Assembly (NCBI GenBank): GCA_033002965.1
Contig: JAURVB010012612.1
Coordinates: 1 to 64,000, forward strand
DNA length: 64,000 nt
Source of the DNA: Piper betle
Lineage: Eukaryota; Streptophyta; Magnoliopsida; Piperales; Piperaceae
Direction: 5' to 3'
In this document: positions 9,950-22,040 of the stretch, piece by piece
How the letters are laid out: every line of letters begins with the position of its first letter
Position numbering within the stretch: position 1 is the stretch's first letter
The notes under the pieces: generated by a model
Told to the model about the DNA's origin: nothing
The model's database searches: none
The model's input: only the letters and a program-made list of their open reading frames with translations
Program-made: the position numbers and the translations under genes

Positions 9950-12691
9950 ATGGGCATCCTCTCCAACCGGATTCCCAAGGAGGACCTCAAGCCCGGCGAT
10001 CACATCTACTCATGGCGCAGCGCCTACATTTATACCCACCATGGTCCAACCATTCTTTTCCCTTTTTTTTCAAAAAAACTTTGATCATGCAGTATGTGAC
10101 AAGGATCAGAGGTTTTGAATATGCAGCATGATTTTTTATTTTTTGAATTTTTTTAGTAGGTTTTGTATAAAGTTTGTTCAATTTCGTGGCATTGGGTGTA
10201 TTTTTTTTTTTGCTTTACTAATATTGTTGCATTGTGTAGATTAGGCTCAAAGTACATTGCTTTGGTTAGGTGTAGTTGTTTATCAAGTCTTAGGGAGTAG
10301 ATTAATCGGTGCTATTTTGATTGTGGGATTTGGGAATTTTGGGTGCATTTATGTTATAGTGTTGTGCTTATTCTGTTTGATGCTCGCCATGGTATATGCT
10401 GATACCATATTTTTTTAAAGAAATTTTGTACATGTAGGATGAGTTTGGAGTAGGTTTTGTGAGATAAGGATGGTCTCTTGTTGTTGAAGAAGGTGAAGAT
10501 CGTTGTTTTGTTAACGTTGCGGGTTAAAATTTTCTTTTCAATAAAAATGTAGGGATTTTTCCATTGTGCTTATTCAGTTTTTGTAAATTGCATTATTAAA
10601 ATTTGGCTCCATGTACGTAGCTTTGGTTAGGTGTAGTTGTTAATGAAGTCCTAGGGACGATGCATTGATTTAGGAAAGCGAGGATTGTTTTACTGGTGCT
10701 ATTCGATTGTGAGATTTGTGAATTTTGTGTGCATTTATGGATTAGAATTGTGTTTATTCCACTTGATACTCACCTAGGTATCCTTTCTTTCTCGTTTTGA
10801 TGCTTAATTTTGAAGGATGTATTTTCTTTCTCATTTTGATGCTTCTGCCACCCTTTCTGATTTTGTTATGTGTAGGATGAGTTTAGGGTATGTTTCACGT
10901 GATAAAGATGGCTTCCTGTTGTGAAGAAGCTGAATATTGTTGATTCTTTTGCGTTGCAGGTTAATTTTTTTAAAAAAAGGGGGCGGTTTTTGCATTGTGT
11001 TTATCCAGTTTTATGTGAGCTGTGTGTTTGTACGTCTTCAATCTTTTTCTTGCATTGTCAAAATTCCGCTTCTTTTATCTTCTGGTGTAGGGTTTTGATT
11101 GAAGTCATAAGGTTGGAGAGAGTTATGTACGACGTCATAAGGTTGTTTTGGAGTATTGTAGCAATATTCCAGGTGGTTAAAAATTTTGTAATCGGTGCTA
11201 CTCAATTGTGGGATTTATGTTTTCTTTTTTCTTCATCAATCATTTTAATATATATATTTGTTTATATTTAATAGATTAGCATTATGTTCATTTCTTTGCA
11301 TGTTGTTCTTCTATTGTTGCATTATTAAAAAGTGGCTTCTGGATTAAATGTAATAAATTGCTTTTTTGTGTGATATAAATGACTTTTTTTAGTCTAATAG
11401 AGGAAAGTGGAATTTGTGATATACTTCTGTTTGCAGCATATTGTTTGACTGTTTTGTCTCTTTCCTGGATTTTTGTATTTGGTTTATTTTGTTTTGCATT
11501 GTCATCTTGTTATATTGTCCACCATTGGCCTCACATCTGCTTGTTGGGATTTTGTTCAAAGTACTTAGCTTTGGTTTGCAGTGGTTTTTAATTTAGTGGT
11601 GAGTTTGTCAGTAGATACATTGTATAAATATCTATACCACTTCTAAAAGTTTGATGAAATTTTTTTTTTTGGATATTAGAAATTGACTGAAGTTGGCTTT
11701 TCCTACTTCTTCTTCTTGAGGTTGCCTTGTCAGTGCATGAATTTATGACTTTCCTTGTCTTAATGGCATGACAAGTCATACATTATTTAAGTCATTTTAA
11801 TAACTACAGGATGTGAATTCTATTTGCATGAGAATTAATGCAACCAATATTCCACTTTGTTGTATGCAACAGTTTAGCCTGCACAAAATATAAAAAAGCT
11901 AATTTTGCATCTTTTTTAAAAAGTGGTGCTTTTCTAATAAATGTAGCATCAGATTGTTTGGACCGAGGCTGTGAATGCTTACCATGACTGGTAATATTTC
12001 AGGTATATATGTTGGAGATGACAAGGTGATTCACTTTACCAGAGGAGCGGGTCAGGAGGTTGGAACAGGCACAGTGTTGGATCGATTTGTATTTACTTCA
12101 TCCTCGTCTAAGGTGGACAGGCTATGTCAAAGATGTGGTGACCAGTCAGTCCTTACTGGCGTAATTGAGTCCTGCCTTGACTGCTTTCTTTCTGGGGGCG
12201 ATCTTTATCTCTTTCAGTATGGTGTTACGATGCCTCAATTTGTAGCACAAGCAAGAGGCGGAACCTGCACTTTTGCTGCTTCAGATCCAGCTGAATGTGT
12301 TCTTCACCGTGCAAGAGACCTCCTAGAGAATGGCTTTGGGCTTTACAACATCTTCAAAAACAATTGCGAAGACTTTGCTATCTATTGTAAGACAGGCCTC
12401 CTAGTGGTAACAAACATCAGTGTGGGGCGAAGTGGGCAAGCAGCATCCTTCTTAGCTGCTGTTAATGCTATTGCTTCATCCCCACTTCGGTTTATGACCA
12501 CTAGCTTCACAGGTCTGTCTGCTGTAGCTGGAACTGTTTACTGTCTTAGCCGGATCGTCTCTGATATCGGGGTGCGACGAGATGTTGTTAAAATTCCTGT
12601 GGAAAGTTTGACTGCGAGGAGTATCACTGATGGATCTGAATCTGGTGCACATTTGGAATCAAGCCAAGAAGACAACCAGTTGCTGCAATAG
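9950..12691 (+). CDS. LRAT (NC) domain-containing protein, 260 aa, two exons
   Basis: CDS join(9950..10043, 12003..12691), with a GT-AG phase-1 intron of 1,959 bp that restores THH|GIYVGDDK. It belongs to the plant LRAT/NC-domain family (NlpC/P60-like thiol fold, related to HRAS-like acyltransferases), whose members typically start MG(V/I)LSNRI as here. Putative catalytic residues are visible: His31 in THHGIYVG, His42 in VIHFT and Cys153 in the NNCEDF motif. Length is as expected for plant members. A weakly hydrophobic stretch near residues 195-225 could associate with membrane. The precise substrate of plant members is not something the sequence shows; acyl transfer is inferred from the fold. 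The ATG at 9950 starts the conserved N terminus. The gene is tail-to-tail with MED7, about 0.9 kb apart. The reading frame is intact. Confidence 0.93.
10235..11330 (+). repeat. Degenerate tandem duplication inside the LRAT-gene intron
   Basis: Two long related units follow each other: GCTTTGGTTAGGTGTAGTTG at about 10259 and again at 10620; GTAGGATGAGTTT at about 10436 and 10871; GTGCATTTATG at about 10343 and 10729. Unit spacing is about 360-435 bp. A third partial unit follows (GTAATCGGTGCTAC near 11190), and a short trace lies near 11560. It is non-coding. Confidence 0.7.
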
Positions 12692-13558
12692 TTAGTAATC
12701 ACAGCTTCGATGATATTGAAGACTGTTTGCTAGAGAAAAAATTGTTTCGTCTCACATACTGGCTGATGGATTGAAAGTGTTATTGTGTGTGCTATTGAAT
12801 ACTTTTATCCAAATAATTAGACCTTTTTCAATTCGTCTTTTCATTAAAACCGCAAAAGGCCGTTTCATTTTAGGAAGTGTGATCAACACTTGGGCACTCG
12901 TCTTTTTACCATTTCCAAAGAGAGGATTAAATGCTCAAGTTGTATTTTTCGCTTTAAAGAAGCCGTTGCTTGTCTTGCCATGATACTATAATGCTTTCGT
13001 GCAAGAAAGTTTGGATAGCATACGATTTTTGGGGAGGTAGATATTGTATTTACATGAAAAAATGTATAGCAGTAATGTGCTACTGTTGTACTGTGATTTT
13101 TTTTCTCTGGGTTATTTTGGTCGTGTACATGGTTGAACTTCAGGTCAGGGTTCGGCTCTTTTGTTTAAAGCAGAGCATCTTTGATTCTGTTGTTGGAGGG
13201 TAAGAAAGAAACCCAGTATATTTTCCTCCGGAAATTGACCTCTGTACCATTCTAAGCGCAAATGCTTTGAATAATTATAATAAAATGTCCCAATATATTT
13301 GTGTGTAAAGCCGCGTGTAGCTATTAGATGGCCCTTCTTACAATAACCGTTTTGCAAAAAATAACCTCTTCCTTGACCAGATTTGTAAAAAGAATTAAGC
13401 TATTTTCCTTTCAGTTCAACTTAAAAATTTTGATTTGATATCATAATTAAATGCATGTTCTTAAATCTAATGGAACCATCCAAGAGTCATTTTATCAAAT
13501 CCCAAGACCAAAAAAGTCTCATGAACTGGAACGGGCTTACTTGAAGCATTACCACTAC
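12692..13558. other. 3' flanks of the convergent LRAT and MED7 genes
   Basis: The T-rich sequence after the LRAT stop codon probably holds its 3' UTR. AATAATTATAATAAAATG near 13270 contains polyadenylation-like words. No other gene is seen. Confidence 0.5.
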
Positions 13559-13629
13559 TCAGAACAGAGATAAAATCAAATCAATTCTAAATCCAACTAG
13601 TCCCATCAAACTAGAGAAAAAGATGATGT

Positions 13630-15068
13630 TCACAGCATGTGCCCCTCTAAAGCTCCCAGTGTTTCCTTGAGCAGCTGCTGCATCTTCTCTCCTTCTAAAG
13701 GAAGGCAACATACAACCAACCACAAACAGTAATAGTTAAGAATATTGGACAAAGAAGCTTGAATTTTGAGATAAGAATCAGAAGCAAGGATTTCAGGGAA
13801 ATGAGTAATAAAAAAGATAGGAGGCAAAAAATCTTAGATAAACCAATCTTCTTGTGCTGAATTAACAGTCAAGATTTGAAGTACAAAGTTAATCTTTCAG
13901 ACTGACATGAAGTCAGGAGTAACCACACCTGGTATCCATCTTCAAGCATAAATTGTAAAAATTCACAATATGCTTTTTTACCTTTTTATATCCTCCACTG
14001 CTTGTTTACGGCGTTGGATTTGAAGCTCTAATATATGGATCAAAGTTGACCTAGCCTAAACAGATGCATGATAAAAAATGTTTCCCTCAATATGTCATTG
14101 GAAAGATAAGGATTAAACAAATAACTAAAAAAACTACCTGATGAGGTCGTAAAGAATTTAAGAGATGGTGTAAATTCCTAAACATGAGGGAAATGTCCTC
14201 AACCCTTCTGGCATATTGAGAAGGTTTTTCAACAAGAATATCTGCAAGCTCCAAAATGTGCAGCTGCAACTCTCTGTTCAGTTTTTGGAGTTCCTTCTTG
14301 TAGTCTGGACAAGAATTAGTGAAATTAAGACATCATTAAGAAAACAAACACGGAAAACAAGACTAAATAAGGACATTTATGGCATGACAAATCAATGAAT
14401 CTTCCACTAACAACGATTTCATAGTCAATGAGAGAAGGCGTTTCACTTCTAGTAGATTGTAATTAGAAACAACTACTTATCGCCTAGTTTAGCATAAAAG
14501 CAAACAATGATATCACATGAGTACATTCATCATATCAAAACTTTGCCTCCAACATTATTCATCATCATATCAACACTTGCCTCCAACATGATGTAACTCA
14601 ATCAAAAAAGTTATAATCGGACAATATTAATCCAGCAAAGCTCAATGTACAGTCCCTCAACCAACAACTCGTTATTCTATCATCATTTACTACGAATAAA
14701 GCGACCATAATTAGACAAAAAATCTACATAAAATACGAACAACCACAGTGAAAAAAAAACCAACCAATGTTAGGGCCTTTGGGGTAGAGCTGGCGCACAC
14801 CTTGATCCTCCAAGCTTGGAAGTACGTCATCAGTCTACCATCCACAAACAATGAACGCAACCATCAAAACAAGCCCCAACTAAAGATAATTCTAAAAAAC
14901 AAAGGGAAGATTGATTAGGAAGGCAATCACAGTGTAGGTTGCTCCATAGAGGGTGTAGGTCCCCTGGACAGGGGGTGGAGGTGGAGGAGCAGATTCAGGA
15001 TCTTCCAAGTAGTCTTTGTACAGCTTGTAGTAAGGTGGTGGTGGCGGGTAGGACGCGGTGGCCGCCAT
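13630..15068 (-). CDS. MED7: Mediator complex subunit 7, five exons, frameshift in the last exon
   Basis: Exons (minus): 14931-15068, 14765-14834, 14138-14304, 13982-14055, 13630-13694. All introns are GT-AG. MED7 is part of the Mediator middle module that links transcription factors to RNA polymerase II in the nucleus. Family hallmarks are the start MAATASYPPPPPYYKLYKDY, then VLPSLEDQGVRQLYPKGPN, LNRELQLHILELADILVEKP, NLHHLLNSLRPHQ and QRRKQAVEDIKRRRED. The joined length to the family-like stop (13630) is 514 nt, one base too many or two too few. After IKRRREDA the expected LLKETLGALEG tail lies in another frame. Read literally, the protein runs on to a stop at 13559 with an unrelated tail of about 40 residues (194 aa). 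The last exon also has tandem acceptors (AGAAG). Only the extreme C terminus is affected, so the gene may still work, or the base is a consensus error. Confidence 0.92.
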
Positions 15069-17573
15069 TACACACTCTCCCCTCAAACTCCACTTCTCTC
15101 TCACACATACACCTTTTCCAGTGAATGGAAGGACATGAAAATTTACCCAAATGGAAAAATGAACAATGGTGTGAAATTTGAAGGTGAAAAAAATGAGCAA
15201 ATGAACAATGACAACAATCATATAGGCAAAAGCTAAAAGCATCTAATTAAAACAACAAATTCAAGAGCATCCAAAACAAAACATCAAAAGATTAGGGTTC
15301 CTGATTATAATCCCTCCCCTCCCAAGAACACTCCCAACTGTTATCTGTTTTTTTTTAGAAACAAAAAAATTCATGTCATGTTTATGACTTTATGTAACAT
15401 AAATCCCAATCAGCACAAGATTCACCACATCACATTTATAATCATCTCAAATTAGCAATTATAAAAAGAAGAACACAACAATCACAATAGAAAGCAACAA
15501 CAACATAAAAACCACAACTTTATGGGAAGCCTTTCAATTTGTCAGATACCAACTCCCTAAGTGCACGAGATCAACACAACTGGTGTTCGCCGGGGCGACT
15601 GCGAGAAGATATAGGGAGTGTATTGTTCTTTGCCCTCTGAGTTTTTTTTTCCTGAGATTAAATTTTGAGCATATATTGATTTTTTGAGATTATCAACCCA
15701 CAATCTATAGAGGACCACCATTTTCATTTAAAGACGTCTTCTAAGCATAATTAGTAAAATACTTAGTCATTTTTTATATTCTTAATGAAAATCATTTATT
15801 TTTGTTCTTAATAAAATTTAATCTTATTTATTTGCCTCGTATTGGTTTGTGCTTAAAAAATCATAATTTTTCAAAATAATATTGTGTATATAAATAAAAT
15901 AAATTATAAATATTACCCTTGCGGGTCTTGGCTTCTTCTATATATTAAATATATAAATATATTACCTAATTTGAGATAAATAACTTCTTTTATCATTGAC
16001 CATAATAAATCTATATTATTTATTTAAAAAAAATAATCATCCCTCAACACCCTCACCTCCATTTAACATCAACGATTAGCGATTGAATTTTATCAACATT
16101 GATTGGACTTAGACGTTGATACTGACGCTAATTAGATTTGGTTGCCTGCAACTAAATTTGGCTACCCGACCATATTAGGATGTGGTTACTAGCTGGTTAG
16201 ATCTAGCCACATGTAACCAAACTTAGGCATCCTTTAAGCCAGGTTCGATTGCACGATTGGGAGCGACCAAAATTGGCCAAGTATAATGAGATATGGTTGC
16301 CTCCTAGCTATATCAGGATTAGAACAATCCGACCAACGAACTGGCTAGAGGGCAGCTAAATTTACGTAATTCAACCGTTCTTATAACTAAATGGGTTGTA
16401 TTTATTTAAGGGTAAGAAAAATTTCAACCTTGGGTAGAGGTAATTGGAACTCGATTAAAAATAGTTAAAAACTTAAATATGCGGGAGAACTTAGGCTTTG
16501 AAATTTTTTTTAATATATTACGTATAAACCACCCAAATGGGAACAAAGATACTTTTTCTTCGAAGTATAGTCTTTGATTCCTCCCTTGAGTATATTTTCA
16601 ACTCCCTCTCCTTAATTAGAAATGCTAAGGAGTGTTAATTATACTAACCGAATTTGGTACATGTAACTTCCTCCAAAAAACATAAGCAAGGCCCAAGGCC
16701 CAATTTGTTTTTGTTAAATTAAGGTCTATCTTGTTGTTTTGAAATTATACAAAAAAAATGTAAAATTTAGTGGTCACAATTTTTTTGTATTTAGATGTTT
16801 TGAAATTAAGTTAAAAGAAATTTCAATTAAAATAAGTCTATGTAAAAATTTTATAAAGCAATATTGTCTTACAAAAAATAAAAGAAATTAAGAAAAATTT
16901 TAGGAGGCACAAACACATGCACATGTAAAATTTTTTTAGCAAACTTCAAGGTCTTATTTTTTTATTATCTAAACACGTTATGAAAATTTTTAAAATTTCA
17001 TATCAATTCATCTCATTATATTTCAATTTCATATAATTTTTTTTTCATTTATATTATTTTCATGTCAACCAAAAATACCTTTAAGTTAAATTAAACACAA
17101 AAATTGCCAAATGGAAGATAATTCGTACCTTCAAAATAAATAAGAGGTGAACATAGAGAGTTGAAATGCCTTGATCTACACTATAAAACTAATCATAATC
17201 ATCTCACGAGCCCCTAATCGAGTCATCTAAACTCAATCCCAATCGATCTCATACCAACGACGTAAGTGGGCCGAATCTCAATTTGGGCCTCTCTTACCTC
17301 GATTCATCTTCGATACAAGTTACAATAGTTCAAAGCCATTTGTTATAACAAAATGGGCCGGCCCAAGTCAACACTGTATATGACCAAAACCTGGTTCGGT
17401 GAAAACTGCTGGTTCCCGAATCTGGTAGTTGGTTCACAAGTAGAGAAAATGGATTGATTATTCACGTGGTTAAGGGGCTCATTATGGTGTTCTAATGTGA
17501 TAATCAATCATGCAAATTATCTGACTAATCAGTAGTTGAAAATTAGATACTCTATTATATTACTATATATTGG
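15069..17573. other. MED7 upstream region and intergenic DNA
   Basis: MED7 5' UTR and promoter lie just above 15068. The rest is AT-rich without a recognisable gene. Confidence 0.5.
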
Positions 17574-18062
17574 GTTTATCCCACATCAGTCGTATAAAGT
17601 ATTGGTGATTTATATATAAGCTATTGAGAAACCTTAATCTTTGAGCCTCTTTATTTTTGGGCCTAACAGTGATATGAGAGTCAAATTGGTTTTATTAGTA
17701 TTTGCGTACGCCAATTGTCAGAGCTTTTTCTATAAGTGCTGTCTGAGGCCTAACAGTGATATAAGAGCCAAGTTGGTTTTTTGTTAATGGATATGAGGTC
17801 TAACAATAGTATGAGAGCCAAGTTAGTTTTTTGTGATATGAAAGCCGAGAGCCAAGTTGGTTTTTTGTTAATGGATTTGAGGCCCAATAATGGTACGAGA
17901 ACCAAGTTAGTTTTCTGGGTGTGGTACGAAGAGAGTTTGTCAAACGATAATAATTTCAAGGATGTCTACTGTGTGAAAGAGAGTTGTAAAGTTTATCCCA
18001 CATCAGTCGTGGATGATCTTAGTGAGCTATAATTAAGCTAATGAAAAATCCTTATTCAATAA
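17574..18062 (+). mobile_element. TRIM-like retrotransposon relic with repeated PBS-like motifs
   Basis: Two direct repeats start GTTTATCCCACATCAGTCGT (about 17574 and 17991) and continue with related sequence (...AAGCTATTGAGAAACC / ...AAGCTAATGAAAAATC). CCCACATC-type sequence followed by a tRNA-Met-like primer site (TGGTATCAGAGC) is typical of plant TRIM elements (family knowledge). Between the repeats, degenerate PBS-like words occur at about 17670, 17757, 17810 and 17890 (GTATGAGAGCCAAGTT and variants), each followed by a T-rich run. There is no coding capacity. Small ORFs in this interval are artefacts. Confidence 0.5.
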
Positions 18063-21000
18063 ATTAACTTTAAGATTAATAAAAATTTGTGACACTCGTT
18101 CCAAGTCCCTTTTATATAAAAAAAAACCCAACATTACACACATCAGATCGAATCGCCGGTCCATGGACCAAAAGCTTCGTATACAGGATTTCCCAATAAA
18201 ACAAAGAGAAGCGGACAACAATACATCCCTCTCCCAGATGATTTCCATGTTGACAAACCGGCCCAATCCACATGCAAAGATGCCCCATGCGCCTATTATA
18301 ATGAATAAATGAATAAAAAGAGAAGCACCGTGCATTATAATATTATTACATTTTGTTGCTTTTTTTTGGAGGCTTCTAAAATTATTCTAAATTAACAAGG
18401 TAGGATGATGGTAGGATGCTCTTATAATACATAATATATGTTAAATATGGTTATTTAGACTGGCCGGACTAATTAATTGGGTCATTTTTTATAATTGGAT
18501 TTATTTGCGTTAAGTAATAACTAAATGGGTAGGATTTATTAATAAGACTCGAGTAGTAACTCTTAATTTCCCCCAAATTAATCCTATGTTAACAAGATGT
18601 TTATCAATGTACATGCCAGGCTAAGAAATTTTGCATGTTAATCCCAGGTTACTCCTCGTGGACCAAGCACAAGGTGGTTGGAATTTGGATTGGGCCACAC
18701 AATGAAGCGGCTTAGAGTGGTGCACAACAGTAACAACTTTGGCCTTAACATTCTCTGTCTCCTAGGCCCCAACCCCCACTCCTTCCAAATGGATATCTGA
18801 TCAGTAGTTAGTTAACATTGGGATTGGTAGCTTATTTCCTATCCTATTCTAATCCCTAATCTCTCAATCTTATGCCCCATGAGAACCCACTGACAGGCTT
18901 TTTGCCAAGTAAACACACCAACCTTACCCATGAAAACGATCTCTTATATGCTGCGCAAGTCAGGAAATGATCAAGACCCATTTGAGAAGATGTTCAATAC
19001 GAAGGCAAAGCTTGTCAGCTCTTCTTCTAGGATTAGGAATGAGCAGTGGACAGAAGTATACAGAAAGAGAAAACACAGAGACAAAGAAGAGAAAAGTTTG
19101 CAGCTTTTTCTTTCTGCCAGTACAGAAAACCCGGTTAAGAAGGGTGGCAACGGAGATTTGTCAACTGGGAGGGGCAACTGCACTGGGCTCAAGACTACAA
19201 GAGAATTGAAGTAAAAGAGGAGCACAATTATTGGGGCTCTCTCACGTGACATTCAAATCACACTATAATATTTGTTTCCTCCTTTCTCTTTCTCAATGTT
19301 CTATGCATTGCTTTATTTTGAGAAAAAAAAATGCTCTATTGCTTTATTTTGAGAAAAAAAATTTCTATTACTTTATTTTGAGAAAAATAAAAATTTTATT
19401 GCTTTATTTTGAGAAAAAAAGAGGACTAATTGGCATAGGTTGTCATGTCAAATTTATTGTATTGAATTGCTACAAGGGCTAGTGGAATGATAGGGCATGG
19501 TTAGATTAGGTCGTAGATAGACCAATTAGACCTATTTACATGTGACTATGTGATCACGTGAGGTTGTTCTCCAATTAGATTTGGGAGGACCTACCAATAT
19601 ATGTGTGTAGTTATAAAATGTGGGTCCATGTTTTTTAATTAGAAATAACTAAAAGATTGATGGGAGGATTAACAGGCATTTAAAAGAGATTGGAGTGATT
19701 TTAATGAATTAGTTGATTTGTTCTAGGTGTTAGAAACCAATCTAGAAAAGCTTTGACTTGCAACTAATGCATGATGTTTGGTATTTATGAGTAAAATTTT
19801 GTGATTATTATATCTGTATGACACAAAGAACAAGTTGCATCTTTTTTAAAGCTAACATTTAAGAGAAGTTTTGATTTCATCACCTACTTTTATTTTAGTT
19901 ATGCTTGGATAATTTTAAGTTTCTCAAATAAATATTTTTATTTTTTGAATATACACATTAATTAATAAAAATAAGAATTACCCACTTATATGCGTCATGG
20001 GTGGTTAATATGGGCCTTTTTTTTGTACCATTAAGATGGCATTGAAGATGGCTTCCAACTGTCACCAGTGCATGCCATCACATTAGATTTTTTGATGCAA
20101 GAACTGCATAAGTCATTTGTTATAATATTGCATGATATGAAATTTCACAACTTGGGCTCTTATCCTCATTGTTTTTGCTGTCAAAAGTCACACCAAGCTT
20201 TCTCCCTTGGGAAAAAGATTTTTAAGTCAAGAGGTTAAGTTGGCATAGGTAAAAATTTAATGTAATTAGCAATTAGATAGAATAGTTAAGTGTCATTATT
20301 GAGCTTTAACTTTCAAAGCCACTTTAACCTAAAGGTTTTCAACCCCACGGGTTATAATTCATTATAAGAATTTTTGTCCTACAATCATGCATGCAGCCTG
20401 AAAATGTCAATCTCTTCTACACTAGTTTTCCCTTTTACATTAGTTAATTTAAACATGTTTGTTAGGCAAATGTGCTCAATCTAATTTATCATTAAATGAA
20501 ACCTACGTTTGGAGAGCATTTTATTCGATGACACTATAATACTTTATTTGGTAAAGTTGGCATTTTTTTAACCCTTTAAATAAAAAAAAACTATAAATAA
20601 TTTTCTTAATAATGTTTGTGTAAAGGGATTAGATGGCCCATGATTCTTATTCCGTAAAGCATTTCAAAAGTGAATTAAGCTAACAACTGAGTGAAAATTT
20701 TTACCAGGCCCACTTCAAATACCAGGAAATGGATATCTTGAAATTATTATGCGATAAAAAACAGAATCATAATTTTAAAATTTGGAACTTGGACTAGATT
20801 CGTCATTCCGTGGGTCTACTTGGAGTTAAATATTGTTTATATTAAAATTTTAATTATATAAAATAATAATATATATGAAATTAATATATATTATTTTTTT
20901 GACACTTAAATTAATAAATATTTAACTTAAATTACTTTAAAATATTAATTGAATTATTTTAAAAAAAACAATATATTTTAATAACTTTAATAACTTGGCT

Positions 21001-21998
21001 TAAAAATGAGTCAATTATAAAATTATTTGTTTTAGAATTATTCATAAAGTTTAAATGATAAGTTGTGAAATAAAGTCTAATCAAAAAATTTTGCTTAAAA
21101 GCACTAATTTTAAAACTATAGAACCACTAAGCTCTATATACCTATTAGATGCCAAGTGGTGCAGTATAAGTTACTCAACAAGTGAACATAGATTCTAAAC
21201 ATGTGCGTGCATATAAATATTGTATAGTGTGTAATAAATAAAGACTTATATAAAACTCCAAAGAAAAGTATTAGATTAAGCTAATCAAGATTAGGAGAAA
21301 ATAAAGTATTTGTTTGTAGTCCATTTTCCAAGATCATTCCCGCAGGGCCAAAGGCTGCCCCCTCCACCCAATCCCCACCCCCATTGCTCCTTGAACGGTG
21401 AGCTCAAAACAGTGGAATGTCTTCATTTAAAAGCGAAGTAAAACAAAAGCAGCGGTTTTTCTGGGCTTTGCAAGGACAGACTAGACAAAAAGCTGGCCGA
21501 AAACTAGTCCCCCACCACTCCGACCCACCGTCAGATTATCCTAACCAATGGCCATGATTGAGTTCAAGTTGCAGAGATTGAATATGAGAAAAAGGTTTGT
21601 CATGTGTGTGAAGAGGTCAGATAGAAAGAGATAGAAGGAGATAGGCTTGGTTGGTTGCTCTACTTCTCTTGTGTTAAATTGCAATTGCAGGGGGAGGGGA
21701 TGCTGCAACTTTGTGCTACTGTGCAGCTGCTACCTAGCTGCTGCCATGGCGGCGTAGCAGAGCTGTAATTCTGTGTAGTGAATGATCAGAGCTGCTGCTG
21801 CACTCTCAGAAAAAAATCCAAAAAAGATGAAGAAGCAGAGATAGAAAGACAACAAAGAAACAGAGGAGGAAGGAGAAGATCAGAGACCTATCAGATTGAT
21901 TGAGCTCCAACAAAACCAAAAAAGCCTCGAGCTCAAGCAGGGTTGGGGAAGAGGAAGGTTGCGGGAGGTGGTGGGAAGATTGTGGTTGTTCGTTTGCT
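18063..21998. other. Intergenic region and SRS upstream region, no supported gene
   Basis: AT-rich DNA. A 94-codon ORF at 18930-19214 (Lys/Arg-rich) has no recognisable domain. From about 21600 the sequence becomes GA-rich, fitting the 5' UTR of the SRS gene. Confidence 0.5.
19306..19420. repeat. Minisatellite, four units of about 30 bp
   Basis: CTTTATTTTGAGAAAAA recurs at 19311, 19342, 19371 and 19402, each preceded by an ATTG/ATTA word. Units differ only in A-run length and a few substitutions. Confidence 0.9.
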
Positions 21999-22040
21999 AT
22001 GGAGGAAGAGGGACGACAATGTCCGGCTTCTTCCAGTTGA
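21999..22040 (+). other. Short upstream ORF overlapping the SRS start codon
   Basis: An ATG at 21999 opens a 13-codon frame that ends at TGA 22038-22040, overlapping the SRS ATG at 22019 in another frame. Overlapping uORFs usually lower translation of the main frame. Its use here is inferred, not shown. Confidence 0.4.

Noticed and set aside
18930..19214. 94-codon Lys/Arg-rich ORF
   Set aside because: No domain and open overlapping frames on both strands. Nothing nearby suggests a gene.
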